This document shows, piece after piece, positions 1 to 10,011 of a DNA stretch of 64,000 bases. The position numbers were made by a program, and so were the translations under genes. The notes beneath the pieces were generated by a model, which was not told where the DNA came from, did no database searches, and was given only the letters and a program-made list of their open reading frames with translations. Every line of letters starts with the position of its first letter. Positions within the stretch are counted from its first letter, which is position 1. Origin of the DNA: GWF2-38-69 sp965228125 (GTDB lineage Bacteria; Verrucomicrobiota; Lentisphaeria; Victivallales; GWF2-38-69); assembly GCA_965228125.1 (NCBI GenBank), contig OZ245791.1:2356001-2420000 (forward strand), read 5' to 3'.

Positions 1-3000
1 GGTGGTCCCTGTAGCAGTATCGAGATTGTTTTCTACGGTAACAGTGCCATTAAGAGTCTTTGTTCCGCTGCCGGAAACCGTCAGATTATTATATGTGGCA
101 TTATCAATAACCTGGTTTGCTCCGTCATAAATAACAGTCCCCGCTATTAATTGGTCAGGCAATACAACAGCTGATGCCGATGCGTATATTGTGCCTGCAT
201 TTGTCAGTGTTCCGCTTCCAAGAGAATTATTCGTATTGATGTCCAGTATCAGATTATTAGTGAACTGTCCCGCATTTGCCAGTGTCCCGTTTACGGTTAT
301 TGTCCCATCATTCAGCAAATCCGTCCCGTCTCTGTCGGATACTGTAAGCGTTATGCCTTCTGCTACTTCCAATTCATAACTATTATTAACTGTCGTTTGA
401 TCGATTGTGACATCCTGGTCAACGACAACATTATTGTTAATTATTATTCCAGATGAATTTCCGGCAGTTGGAGTACCACTTGCCTGAGTTACATAATCAT
501 TTGGATCTGTACCACCTGTAAAATTTATATACCATATTAAATTATTGCTCCAGTTCCCGGAATTTTTTGCCATGTAGTAAATAAGCGGAAGATTATATGC
601 GCCTACACATGGGGTATCGCCTATAATAGTGACACCTCGTTGATCTTGCGTTATAATAGCTTCAGAGACCACAGCTACAGTTTGTGCCGGATTAACTACT
701 TTATACCATGTCGCCTTATCAGAAGAAAACGCATACATCGTCATCCCGCTATCTTCATATGTGCCAACCCAGCATCCGTTTCGTGCCACACTTGTATCAA
801 CGGCCAAAGCTATTGTTTCTGTTGTTCCACCATTGTTTTTAAGGAGAGGCACATATACAGCCCCTACTTCAATAGGGTTATATTCATAAAAAAGGCTCCC
901 GCTTCCACCAGTACCTTTGCCGTCAGAGCCGTAGTTATACGTAAAATTATTGCCACCTGTTATGGTGGCATAACCTGATATATTATAATTACCAGAGACG
1001 CTCCCAAATGTACCTTTAGTTATGTCGGTATATGCGTACGACCCTGAAGTTCCTGAATAGTTATATGCAACTATAGAATTTGTTAAGAGCATACCGGTAT
1101 CTGCATAAATCCCGCCGCCACTTACAGAAGCGTTGTTCCCACCGATTGTGGAAGAAGATATTATAAAACTATCTCCAAAAGCACAATAAATCCCACCGCC
1201 ACTGACAGAAGCACTGTTCCCACTGATTGTAGAGGTGGTTATTGTCACACTGAGGCCATTACTATAAATCCCGCCGCCACTTGCAGAAGCGCTGTTCCCA
1301 CTGATTGTTGAGGTGGTTATTGTCGTAGTGCTATCACAATAAATTCCGCCGCCACTTGCAGAAGCGCTGTTCCCACTGATTGTTGAGTTAATAACTGTCA
1401 GAGATCCTGCTTGATCAACATAAAGTCCTCCTCCAACATATGCCTTACTCCCGGAAATCTCTGAATTTTCTATGTTAAGAGCTCCTATTTCTACATAGAT
1501 TCCACCACCATAGCCGGAGTTATCGCTGTTTGCTGAAATATCTCCGCCTTCGATAGTTATATTTGAAATATTAACTATATTATCGATCCTAAATCCAAAT
1601 ATATGAAACACTCTGGAAGCTGTCCCGTTTTCACCAGGATTAGTCACCTGAACCGTTACATTATCAGCAGAACTTCCTGTCAAGTTTATTGTACCATCAA
1701 TTTCAATAAGGATTTCTTCAGCTACGCTTGTAGTGCCGTCGGAGAAGGTCTTAGTTGAACCTAAGCCATTTAAGCCAAGGCCATAATAATTAAGAGCAAG
1801 GATTGTCTGATTTGCCGTATCGGCGTAATTTACAGTTCCGGTACCAGCTTCAAATGTCGCCTCATTTATTATCCATTCGCCTGTACCTGCATTTTCAGAG
1901 CCGATATTAAGGGTATTGGCTCCAAGGGCAAAGGTCGTTCCGTCTCCGGTATTAAGCGTATTTTCAACTGTTACTGCTCCTCCAAGAGTCTGCGTTCCGG
2001 TTCCGGAAGTTGTAAGATTATAGAATGTTTCGGCTCCTATGCTCTGAGTTGTTCCATCGAATTCTACTGTAGCGTTATTATGGGTAAATGTCCCGCTGTC
2101 TGTCCAGTTTCCACTTACATTGAAAGCGCCTGTTGTCGCGTTAAGAGTGGCTCCTGAAGCTATAGTAACATTACCAATATCCCATGTTCCTGTATCGCTG
2201 TTTGAATTAAATGTACCACTGTTTACAGAGAGTCCGCTTAAAGCTATGCCCACGTCGTTGGTAACGACATTTCCGGCAGTAGAAAGTGTATAAGTTCCGC
2301 TTACATTATCATTAAAGGTGATTGTGCTTCCTGTAAAGGTGCTGTCTCCCGTGAGAGTTATTGCTCCGGTGTAGTCTTGCGCGCCTGATGTTGTTATATT
2401 AGCTCCTGTCGAAGATATTCCTGAAACACTAAGTGCGTTAGCGCTTATATCAGCATCAGCTACAAGGTTACCCAATATTATCAAAGTCCCTGCCGTTGAT
2501 TTTGTCCCGCTTCCGGATGTTCCAAAGTTTGAATAAATCACACTTGTTATAATATTCTGATCACCCGTTTTGGTATAGTTAACCGTTCCTGTAGAATCAA
2601 AGATCGCGTTATTTGTCCATGTGCCTCCCAGATTCAGAGTATTGCCGTTGACAAGGAAGGTAATACCTGCTGAACTTATGAGCGCATCATTTACTGTTAC
2701 TGTTCCGCCAAGAGTTTTATTTCCGCTGCCGCTCACTGTCAGGTTATAATAATCGCCGGCTGCTATGGTCTGATCTCCGGCACGATTGTAAATAACCGTA
2801 GAACCCGATGCTCCGGTAAAAGTCCCCAATCCATTATTTGCACCACCAAGAGTAAGCGTTCCAGCTCCGGTAATAGTAACACTTCCCAAATTAGCAGAAT
2901 TGAAGTCCCCTGTTGATACTACGTTTCCTGTTGATATAGTCAATCCAGCACCTGTACCTGCAAGCGTAACTGCATTGTCAACTGTCAAATTGTTAGATGA

Positions 3001-6000
3001 AACATTTAACCCAGCTCCATCATAAATATACATACTGTCATTAACAGTTACATCACCTGCTAATATTTTCGCACCTGTGCCACCTATTTTAAGGCCATAA
3101 TATTCAACAGTAGCAACCGCCTGTCCCTCTATTCCTCCATAAATAAATACGCCTTCCCCTTGAAGATCATTAACAAGAGATACAGATCCGGTAGCTTCCA
3201 GTTGCCCAGACAATGTTAATATATTAGACACTGTAATATTTTCTACATTGAGCATTGTCGCGCTAGAAGTCAGATTTACAACAGTCAGCGTTCCTGCAGC
3301 GGTAACTGTATTGCCTGCTGATGTTGTTATCTGAAGATCTGTATAGCTTGTCCCTGTAGTATCAATAGCCTGTGCGGATGTCCCGTCATAGATAACTGTT
3401 CCGCCTATGAGTTGTGCCGGCAATACTACTGCTGAGGCTGATGCGTATATTGTTCCTGTATTTGCCAATGTCCCATCGCCCAAAGAATTATTTGTATTGA
3501 CATCAAGAATTGAAGATACCACAGCATTACTGAACTGCCCATTATTTGTCAGCGTACCGTTCACAGTTACAGTTCCATAGTTTGCAAGGTCAGTTCCGGC
3601 TCCATCTGCTATGGTAAGGGTCTGATCGCTGGACACTATTATTGATGCCCCGGTATTAACTGTTGTCTGGTCTATTGAAAATCCACCAGTGGAGATTGTC
3701 ACACTTACATCGTCATTGATTATTATCCCTAATGAATTATTCTCTGTAGGAGCTGTATATGTAGCGGTAGTGTATGTACTTGCATCTGTGCCGCCGACTG
3801 TGTTCTTGTACCAGATATAAGTACCGCTGGAAGTATTCCAATCACCGCTGTTCTTTGCCATATAGTAGTATAGAATCTCTCCTGTGTTCCACGCTCCAAT
3901 ATCAGGAGGGTCTGATATTGTAACTCCGCGCTGGTCGGTGGTAATTTTATCAGTTGGTTGAGGATTAGTAGGGACGGTAGCCCAATTGGTCAACTTATGA
4001 GCTACCGGAGTTGACTGATTGTCATAAAAATAATAGCCGTCTGTTGTATTGTAATAAACAAATGTTCCTGCTCCGATTGCGGGGCAGCCTGTCAGAAGAG
4101 CCATGGTATACGTAGAACCACCGTTATCAGCAAGAGCACCAAGATCACCGTTATAGGCGTTGATTATATTCGGTGCTGAGGCGTTAGTACTTAAACCAAT
4201 AATACTATTATACCAGCAATAATAGGCATACGTATTACCAAGCGCTACATAAATGTCTTTGCCACTTGCATAATTAGAAGCATTATTGATAATAATTGTA
4301 TTTAGAAGATACGTGTTACCAGCTGAACTATAAATCCCGCCACATTTAGCCGGATAAGTAGAAGATGCCGTATTACTGCTGATGGTAGAAGAGGTTATAG
4401 TTAATGTCCCTGATGACTTATAAATCCCCCCTCCTTGAACATTCTGAGACGCAGAAGTAGAAGAAGCCGAATTTCCGCTAATCGTAGAAGATGATATTGT
4501 TAAGGATGCGTTATCAATATAAATACCACCCCCGTAAGCCCTGCTTAAACCAGCAGTAATAGTATTGCCACTTATTGCGGAGGATGTTATAACCAGGTGA
4601 CCTTGAATAATATAAATCCCGCCACCATTGTTAAAATTCGTACCGCTATTAGTAATATTATTACCGCTGATTGTTGAGGAGGTTATGGTAGAAACATTAG
4701 TAGAGTTGTCATAATAATATATTCCTCCTCCCATGGCGAGGTTAGAACAATTAATATGATTATTGCTGATTGTTGAAGAGGTGATGGTTAATAAGGAGTA
4801 GTTGCAATCTATTCCTCCACCGTAAGCATAAATACAACTAACGCTATTCTCGTTGATTTCTGATGAATTTATAGTTAATGTCCCTCCTGAACTATAAATC
4901 CCCCCCCCAAAAGAAGAAGCAGAAGAAGAATTACTATTAACAATGTTATTACTAACCGTGGATGAGTCCAATGTAAATGTGCCTGAATAATTATAAATTC
5001 CTGCACCATAAGCAGAATATTCACCAGTAGCAGTATAAGTAGCATTGTTACTACTAACTGTGGAGGCTAAACCTATGTATAAATTCCCCGAATTATATAT
5101 CCCCCCTCCTTGAACATTCTGATACTTAGAAGTAGCCGTGTTATTGCTGATTGTGGAGGAGTTTAATGTTAATGTGCCCGAATTACAAATTCCTCCGCCT
5201 TGACTATAACTACCTCCTGGATATTGAGCCGTGTTATTGCTGATTGTGGAGGAGTTTAATGTTAATGTGCCCGAATTATAAATCCCCCCCCCATTACCTG
5301 CTTTAGAGAGTGTAACTACAACATTATTTAATTCGACAGTCCCTGCGACTATGTATATACCGCCTCCAAATCTTGCACTACCTGATAGTCCAGAAATATT
5401 ACCACCTTTGATGGTCATATGGGAAATTGTTATCGGATGATCGGCACTAGAAGTCGAGGCATTAATATAAAATACTCTCCATGTGGAAGTTCCTGGAGTC
5501 GTTACCTGAACAGTCACATCTGTACCGCTGCCGGCAGTATTATCCCCGTCAATAGTCATAGATGCAGTAATGGATAATTGAGAACCGATAGTAATTGTCT
5601 CATTTCCTGCCGTAAGAGCAAATGTAATTTCACTTCCCGCATTTAGGTTGGCCTGGGTTATGCAATAGCGTAAATCTCCTGTCGTTTCTGAACCTGAACC
5701 GGTGTCTGTGTTGACATTTACCAGATAACTCGTAAGGTGGTAGTCATAACTTGCGACAAATATAGCTCCTGTATCTATAACTCCGGTATGGTATTCAAGA
5801 TCCCAGTCACCGCCTATTCCTGTCCCATCTATTGAAGCTGCTACATCAGCTCCCGTAACATCAGCTAAATTAGAAACAAAAGCTTTCCCGACATCATCCT
5901 TTGCCACATCGCAGCCATAAATAAGGATATCTGCATTAGGAGTAAGTGATTTCTGCCATTGAGCAAATTCAGATGAATGCGATTCCACATAATTTGAGTC

Positions 6001-7086
6001 TATTACCTGGCCATTAAGCACGATATATCCATCTCCGCCGTGGGATACTATGTGTATAGCCGATATATCATCATGCGTTGAAAGATAATCTGTTATCTGC
6101 TGTATCCCGTCTTTCCCCGATTCGAGGTATACAACCTCTACATCGTTACCGAGAGAATCTACTATTTTCTGTGAATCTAATACCGAAGTGTTAATAAAAA
6201 GCACTTCTGACGCTTCCCCGCCGTATTGGTAAGAAAGAGCCAGCTCTCCGCTGAAGTCAGTGAGTTTATCCGTATCAAAATACTTGGTTTTGGCATCCAC
6301 ATTGCCATTTTCTAAAAACCAGTCGAGTTCGTGGTTGACTGTTGTTGATTGATAGTCGTTGCCGGTTTCGTCTGCAGAAGCATGGACATTGAATTCAGAC
6401 GGATGGACTATTGAATCTATATTTTCAATAAGCTGATTTCCGGAATCAGTAGAAGCCAGATCGGATGTCAGAAGGTCTATGGACCCATTTTCAGCCAAAA
6501 CATCGTTTAGAGAAGTGAAAAAAGCATTCTGTTCAGAATCGGAGAATACCGAGTCGGCAGTAAGAGTTTCAGAGGTTGTGAGCTTTATGCTGCCGTCGTT
6601 TTCGCCCGCGACTGCAAATCCTATTGAGGAAGCTTTCTCACCGTGAAGAGCGTTCGTAATGTCAGAAAGAAGCGTATCAAGGTTTTCGCAGGAAGAAAGT
6701 TTTACGACTATCGTGTTGTCATTGGCTGAGTTTGCCAAAGCATTGTAGTCCTTGACCATTTCCGATACCACAAGCACATTCGGAGCAGAATCATTAGCAA
6801 TAGCATCAGTATGGCCGGTAATACCGTCAATATACAGTTGGGTCTCGTTGTCAGTTGATAGTTGATGGTTATCAGCCGATTGGCTGTCAGTTGATTGTGA
6901 AGAAGAATCGGACGAGTCCGCATGTGAGGAATCACTATGTGTCACATCAGCACTGCTTGTCTGAGTACTGTCACTATTGCTGTCGTGCGAGTCCACTGTC
7001 TGCATTGCATCAACTACCGCTTCTGCTGTGGCTACAGCGGCGGCACCGTCAAATAAAACTCTCTGTTCCAGCTCATATATTGCCAT
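1..7086 (-). CDS. Giant secreted beta-helix adhesin with DUF4347 domain (C-terminus beyond window)
   Basis: An open frame of 2362 codons runs from the ATG at 7084-7086 to the left edge without a stop. A GAGG Shine-Dalgarno sits just upstream of the ATG. The N-terminus reads ELEQRVLFDGAAAV, the LEPR/LFDGA-type signature of giant type I-secreted adhesins. Residues about 29-80 are rich in Ser, Asp and His. Residues about 290-445 match DUF4347, with HIVSHGGDG (about 342) and IYGCDVA (about 388), which resembles a caspase-like His/Cys arrangement. The rest is a right-handed beta-helix: many GGGIY...SSTISGN turns in two blocks, separated by Thr/Gly/Asn-rich autotransporter-like repeats. Likely surface-attached or secreted. 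It follows a TolC-like gene in the same direction. The ABC and adaptor parts of a type I system are not in view. Confidence 0.85.
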   Translation of the reverse strand, partial: MAIYELEQRVLFDGAAAVATAEAVVDAMQTVDSHDSNSDSTQTSSADVTHSDSSHADSSDSSSQSTDSQSADNHQLSTDNETQLYIDGITGHTDAIANDSAPNVLVVSEMVKDYNALANSANDNTIVVKLSSCENLDTLLSDITNALHGEKASSIGFAVAGENDGSIKLTTSETLTADSVFSDSEQNAFFTSLNDVLAENGSIDLLTSDLASTDSGNQLIENIDSIVHPSEFNVHASADETGNDYQSTTVNHELDWFLENGNVDAKTKYFDTDKLTDFSGELALSYQYGGEASEVLFINTSVLDSQKIVDSLGNDVEVVYLESGKDGIQQITDYLSTHDDISAIHIVSHGGDGYIVLNGQVIDSNYVESHSSEFAQWQKSLTPNADILIYGCDVAKDDVGKAFVSNLADVTGADVAASIDGTGIGGDWDLEYHTGVIDTGAIFVASYDYHLTSYLVNVNTDTGSGSETTGDLRYCITQANLNAGSEITFALTAGNETITIGSQLSITASMTIDGDNTAGSGTDVTVQVTTPGTSTWRVFYINASTSSADHPITISHMTIKGGNISGLSGSARFGGGIYIVAGTVELNNVVVTLSKAGNGGGIYNSGTLTLNSSTISNNTAQYPGGSYSQGGGICNSGTLTLNSSTISNNTATSKYQNVQGGGIYNSGNLYIGLASTVSSNNATYTATGEYSAYGAGIYNYSGTFTLDSSTVSNNIVNSNSSSASSFGGGIYSSGGTLTINSSEINENSVSCIYAYGGGIDCNYSLLTITSSTISNNHINCSNLAMGGGIYYYDNSTNVSTITSSTISGNNITNSGTNFNNGGGIYIIQGHLVITSSAISGNTITAGLSRAYGGGIYIDNASLTISSSTISGNSASSTSASQNVQGGGIYKSSGTLTITSSTISSNTASSTYPAKCGGIYSSAGNTYLLNTIIINNASNYASGKDIYVALGNTYAYYCWYNSIIGLSTNASAPNIINAYNGDLGALADNGGSTYTMALLTGCPAIGAGTFVYYNTTDGYYFYDNQSTPVAHKLTNWATVPTNPQPTDKITTDQRGVTISDPPDIGAWNTGEILYYYMAKNSGDWNTSSGTYIWYKNTVGGTDASTYTTATYTAPTENNSLGIIINDDVSVTISTGGFSIDQTTVNTGASIIVSSDQTLTIADGAGTDLANYGTVTVNGTLTNNGQFSNAVVSSILDVNTNNSLGDGTLANTGTIYASASAVVLPAQLIGGTVIYDGTSAQAIDTTGTSYTDLQITTSAGNTVTAAGTLTVVNLTSSATMLNVENITVSNILTLSGQLEATGSVSLVNDLQGEGVFIYGGIEGQAVATVEYYGLKIGGTGAKILAGDVTVNDSMYIYDGAGLNVSSNNLTVDNAVTLAGTGAGLTISTGNVVSTGDFNSANLGSVTITGAGTLTLGGANNGLGTFTGASGSTVIYNRAGDQTIAAGDYYNLTVSGSGNKTLGGTVTVNDALISSAGITFLVNGNTLNLGGTWTNNAIFDSTGTVNYTKTGDQNIITSVIYSNFGTSGSGTKSTAGTLIILGNLVADADISANALSVSGISSTGANITTSGAQDYTGAITLTGDSTFTGSTITFNDNVSGTYTLSTAGNVVTNDVGIALSGLSVNSGTFNSNSDTGTWDIGNVTIASGATLNATTGAFNVSGNWTDSGTFTHNNATVEFDGTTQSIGAETFYNLTTSGTGTQTLGGAVTVENTLNTGDGTTFALGANTLNIGSENAGTGEWIINEATFEAGTGTVNYADTANQTILALNYYGLGLNGLGSTKTFSDGTTSVAEEILIEIDGTINLTGSSADNVTVQVTNPGENGTASRVFHIFGFRIDNIVNISNITIEGGDISANSDNSGYGGGIYVEIGALNIENSEISGSKAYVGGGLYVDQAGSLTVINSTISGNSASASGGGIYCDSTTTITTSTISGNSASASGGGIYSNGLSVTITTSTISGNSASVSGGGIYCAFGDSFIISSSTIGGNNASVSGGGIYADTGMLLTNSIVAYNYSGTSGSYAYTDITKGTFGSVSGNYNISGYATITGGNNFTYNYGSDGKGTGGSGSLFYEYNPIEVGAVYVPLLKNNGGTTETIALAVDTSVARNGCWVGTYEDSGMTMYAFSSDKATWYKVVNPAQTVAVVSEAIITQDQRGVTIIGDTPCVGAYNLPLIYYMAKNSGNWSNNLIWYINFTGGTDPNDYVTQASGTPTAGNSSGIIINNNVVVDQDVTIDQTTVNNSYELEVAEGITLTVSDRDGTDLLNDGTITVNGTLANAGQFTNNLILDINTNNSLGSGTLTNAGTIYASASAVVLPDQLIAGTVIYDGANQVIDNATYNNLTVSGSGTKTLNGTVTVENNLDTATGTT
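5135..5278 (-). repeat. Tandem 51-nt DNA repeat inside the adhesin gene
   Basis: Two copies of the same 51-nt stretch, at 5135-5185 and 5228-5278, are identical at the DNA level and 93 nt apart. Each encodes one turn of the beta-helix. The near-perfect identity suggests recent duplication or gene conversion of a helix rung. Confidence 0.75.
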
Positions 7087-7129
7087 ATCTTACCTCATTT
7101 TAGATTCTTAAATCTACAATTTTCAATTA

Positions 7130-9220
7130 TTATTGAATTCTCCCCGCCGGCATATTCTGCTGAATATCAAAATTGGTATCTCCAGGCATATTGCTAAACT
7201 GCTGATTGCCTGCCTGAGTTTGCGGAGCATTTAATTCCTGCACATTGATGTTGTTTTTGTCCTCGTTGTAGAATGTCTCATTAGTTAGATTTCCCGCAGC
7301 TGACGGAGTTACTTCGGCCGAGTCTATAGAGTTATTGCCTGCGTTTTTCTGAGTTTCGATGTCTATATTGCCCTGTGCTGACGGCGTGTATTCTTCGGGA
7401 GTTACGAGGTTTCCAGATACGTTCTGGGACATTTCAAGGTTCATTGTGCTTTCATAGGATTTGTCAGAGGCCATCTGATTCATGGCAATTTCGTATTTGG
7501 CAATATCCTTTGCATAGTCGGATGTGGCTGTCAACGATGCAGCCTGATCTTTCTCAAGTGAAGCTATCTGAGCATCAAGGTCTTTCTTCTGCTCCTCAAG
7601 AGAGGAAAGTTTTTCAGAATCGGATGAAGTATCTTCGCCATCGACTTTCGCCTGCGCGATTTCATTTTGAAGTTCGCCTATTTCTGTCTGGAGAGAAAGA
7701 AGCGCGTTCTTTTTACTGTCAATCTCTGCGGTGATTTCTGCGGTATCCTTGCCTTCATTTTCCTGCATTTCGGCAAGGTTTGCCTCCATTCTCTTCTTGA
7801 TGTCAAGCAGTGTGTTTCTGTTAAGGTTTTCCACTCCTATGGAATTGAGTACGCGATAGTAGGCCAGGTAGTAGTTGCCTAACGCCTGGGCTCTTTCAAT
7901 AGCAGCACCCACTGCTTCCATTTTTACTCTGGTAAGCTCAAACGGTGACACGTTTCTGGCTCCGGCTGACTGCCTTGACAAATATTCTACATGTTCGCGG
8001 TATATTTCATACTTTTTCTGATAGAGGTCAAACCTCTCTTTTTCTTCAAAGAGGCTTGCATGCGCTATTCTTACCTGAGAGAGTATCCCTACAGAAAGAG
8101 CCAGAGACTGGGCATCTATCTCGTCTGCCTGGGCATCAAGAGCTCTGTATTCCTGTATTTTCTGGGGAAGCTTGAGAAGGTTGTAGGCTGCTCTGGCTCC
8201 AATTTCCCACCAGGTCCTGTTATATAAATATACATTGGAATCGCCTGTGAAGTCCACAAATGCCTGCACGTTGGGGAACATCATAAGTATCTTCTTGCGC
8301 GCTTCCACATTTGTCACATGCTGCTGTATGTCAAGCTGGTAGAGCTCAGGCCTTTCCAGCAATGCTATCTCTTCAAGAAGTTCAACATCGGGAACTTTAA
8401 GGTTGGCCATTTTGTCTATAATAGTTGTGTCAACCTTTATCTCGTTTATCGGATAGTAACCCATCAGCGACCTTAACTGTATGGAAGAATTCTCGTAATC
8501 CCTGCGGTATTCTCTTAACTGAAGCTTGAGATTGATAAACTTCTTTTGTTCAATAAGGGCGTTTGACTTAGATATGCCGCGGGAAGAAGTAATATTGCTA
8601 AGGGCTGTTTCTGTAGATTCACATTCTTTGAGCATCCCTTCAACTTTCTCCATTTCGTACTGGGCTGAGGCCACTCTTAAATAGGCACCCGTCACGTCAA
8701 GGATAAGGTTCTGGGCAGCCCTGCGCTTTTCTTCGCCTGTAATAAGGGTTTTGTCCTGAGCCTGAACCGAATTAAAGTACGCCAAGCCAAAATCCAATGT
8801 GCTGAGCAAGAGTTCTACTTTTACCCTGTTCTCGTATTGCTGGGAACTTTGAGAGTATTCCAGACTCTGCTGCCCTGTGGCTATGCCCTCGCTCTTGGCC
8901 CCGGGCGCGTTATCCCTGTAGTCCATGCCATCGCTTACTTCAAGGTCAGGAAGCATCCCAAGCACCTCTGCTGTTTTACGCTCATTGTCAACCATCTGCT
9001 GTATAGCATAAACTTTCATGTCCAGATTGTTCTTCAAAGCTAAATCTATACAGTAGGACAATGTAAGAGGTTTGGTCGCAGGAAGGTCATTCCCTTTTAT
9101 CTTCTTGAATGCCTCGTCTACTCTCTTTACGCGTTCGGCTTTGTAATCATCAACTGTTTGGCAGCCCGCTATTAAGGCAAATGAAAAAATAACCGGAAGC
9201 AATTTTCTAGTAATTACCAC
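7130..9220 (-). CDS. TolC-like outer-membrane factor, lipoprotein, with long coiled-coil and Asn/Gln-rich tail
   Basis: 696 aa from a GTG start preceded by AAAGGAG. The signal peptide ends in a lipobox (LIAGC, Cys20), so it is probably lipid-anchored. Residues about 50-470 carry the repeated helical pattern of outer-membrane efflux (TolC/OprM) proteins. They would form the exit duct of a type I secretion or efflux system. About 470-590 is a strongly charged coiled coil (LQTEIGELQNEIAQAK). From about 600 the protein has an Asn/Gln/Pro-rich low-complexity tail with loose repeats (TPSAQGN, TPSAAGN, NAPQTQAGN). This is about 200 residues longer than a usual TolC, and the extension is unusual. The giant adhesin starts 43 nt downstream in the same direction and is the obvious candidate substrate. 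Confidence 0.85.
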   Translation of the reverse strand: MVITRKLLPVIFSFALIAGCQTVDDYKAERVKRVDEAFKKIKGNDLPATKPLTLSYCIDLALKNNLDMKVYAIQQMVDNERKTAEVLGMLPDLEVSDGMDYRDNAPGAKSEGIATGQQSLEYSQSSQQYENRVKVELLLSTLDFGLAYFNSVQAQDKTLITGEEKRRAAQNLILDVTGAYLRVASAQYEMEKVEGMLKECESTETALSNITSSRGISKSNALIEQKKFINLKLQLREYRRDYENSSIQLRSLMGYYPINEIKVDTTIIDKMANLKVPDVELLEEIALLERPELYQLDIQQHVTNVEARKKILMMFPNVQAFVDFTGDSNVYLYNRTWWEIGARAAYNLLKLPQKIQEYRALDAQADEIDAQSLALSVGILSQVRIAHASLFEEKERFDLYQKKYEIYREHVEYLSRQSAGARNVSPFELTRVKMEAVGAAIERAQALGNYYLAYYRVLNSIGVENLNRNTLLDIKKRMEANLAEMQENEGKDTAEITAEIDSKKNALLSLQTEIGELQNEIAQAKVDGEDTSSDSEKLSSLEEQKKDLDAQIASLEKDQAASLTATSDYAKDIAKYEIAMNQMASDKSYESTMNLEMSQNVSGNLVTPEEYTPSAQGNIDIETQKNAGNNSIDSAEVTPSAAGNLTNETFYNEDKNNINVQELNAPQTQAGNQQFSNMPGDTNFDIQQNMPAGRIQ

Positions 9221-9338
9221 GAAAAACTCCTTTTTCTAGAGTAATTATTTTGATTTTAGATATATAAAATCATGGTAATCTTATGCATAAAAAGGGATGT
9301 GGCAATTAAAAAGAGTCAGCTATGCGAATAAACATTAA

Positions 9339-9859
9339 AATGCAGCAGAAATTGCACATATGGCTGTGCAAAAATGGTCGAATTGTGGCTTGTTAAAATC
9401 TGGATATCCATCAAACCTAAAAACGCAGTTGAAATCTCATAATATGGGCAAAAGGACTTGAGAGCTATCTGAGGTAGGACAGATTGAACGCCCTTTTGAA
9501 AACATTTTGAAAGCTTGAGTCAAAAAAAGAATCCATCTATATACCTAGTTCAACTGCGATGTAGTTGAAATTATCTTTTCAAGGAACGAAGAACTTCCCT
9601 CAAAAAGAGATATGGTATCAGCTACTTATGCTCCAATGGCAGTAAGATGCAGTAATCGTTTTTCTCCACGAGTACTAAGTCTCCCAATTACCTGCTGAAG
9701 AAGAACTCAAAGACAATTATGCATTAGCCCCCCCTGTGATAATCGCTCAAAAATGGCATTAAAGATGAAATTGTAGTTCAAAAAGCTATTTTTTTATCAA
9801 AAAATGGAGTCGTCAACAATTCAACAGCCTCTATTTTGCAAGAGTCTATATTGAATTAA
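9339..9859 (+). pseudogene. Decayed coding sequence of unrecognised family
   Basis: The 790-nt gap between the TolC-like gene and purA is not empty. The plus strand keeps long protein-like runs in one frame, for example QIERPFENILKA, VKKRIHLYT, FNCDVVEIIFSRNEELPSKR and PPCDNRSKMALK. These are broken by TGA and TAG stops, and a frameshift near 9765 leads into EIVVQKAIFLSKNGVV and a final TAA at 9857-9859. The mix of stop types and the frameshift argue against stop-codon reassignment. About 170 residues are recoverable. I do not recognise the family. The frame boundaries are approximate. Confidence 0.55.
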
Positions 9860-9922
9860 TTAAGCTTTTTTAAGATGTAAATAAAGAGTATTTCCAGATA
9901 TTCCTTTAAATCAAAATGCGTA

Positions 9923-9950
9923 TTGATAAATATTTTCCTTAACTTATAAT
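9923..9950 (+). promoter_or_regulatory. Sigma-70-type promoter of purA
   Basis: TTGATA at 9923-9928 and a perfect TATAAT at 9945-9950 with a 16-nt spacer, about 60 nt upstream of the purA ATG. Transcription would start near 9957. Confidence 0.6.
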
Positions 9951-10011
9951 TGTTTTTTTCAATTAAGATTAATTTAGTTTACATGTCAGTCATAACACAA
10001 AGGTAACTTTT

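Noticed and set aside
1100..5300. Regular repeats resembling a CRISPR array
   Set aside because: Repeats are in frame, vary in length and encode beta-helix turns (GGGIY...TISGN). There are no uniform spacers.
6708..7103. Short frames on both strands at the adhesin N-terminus
   Set aside because: They overlap the long adhesin frame, which has a ribosome-binding site and recognisable domains; the short frames have neither.
9547..9570. Hairpin TTCAACT...AGTTGAA as a lone attC site
   Set aside because: No RYYYAAC/GTTRRRY outer boxes flank it, and it lies inside the decayed coding sequence.
9378..9700. Stop-codon reassignment (TGA read as an amino acid) in the decayed gene
   Set aside because: TAG stops and a frameshift also occur, and neighbouring genes such as ktrB and the sirtuin use TGA nowhere inside the frame.
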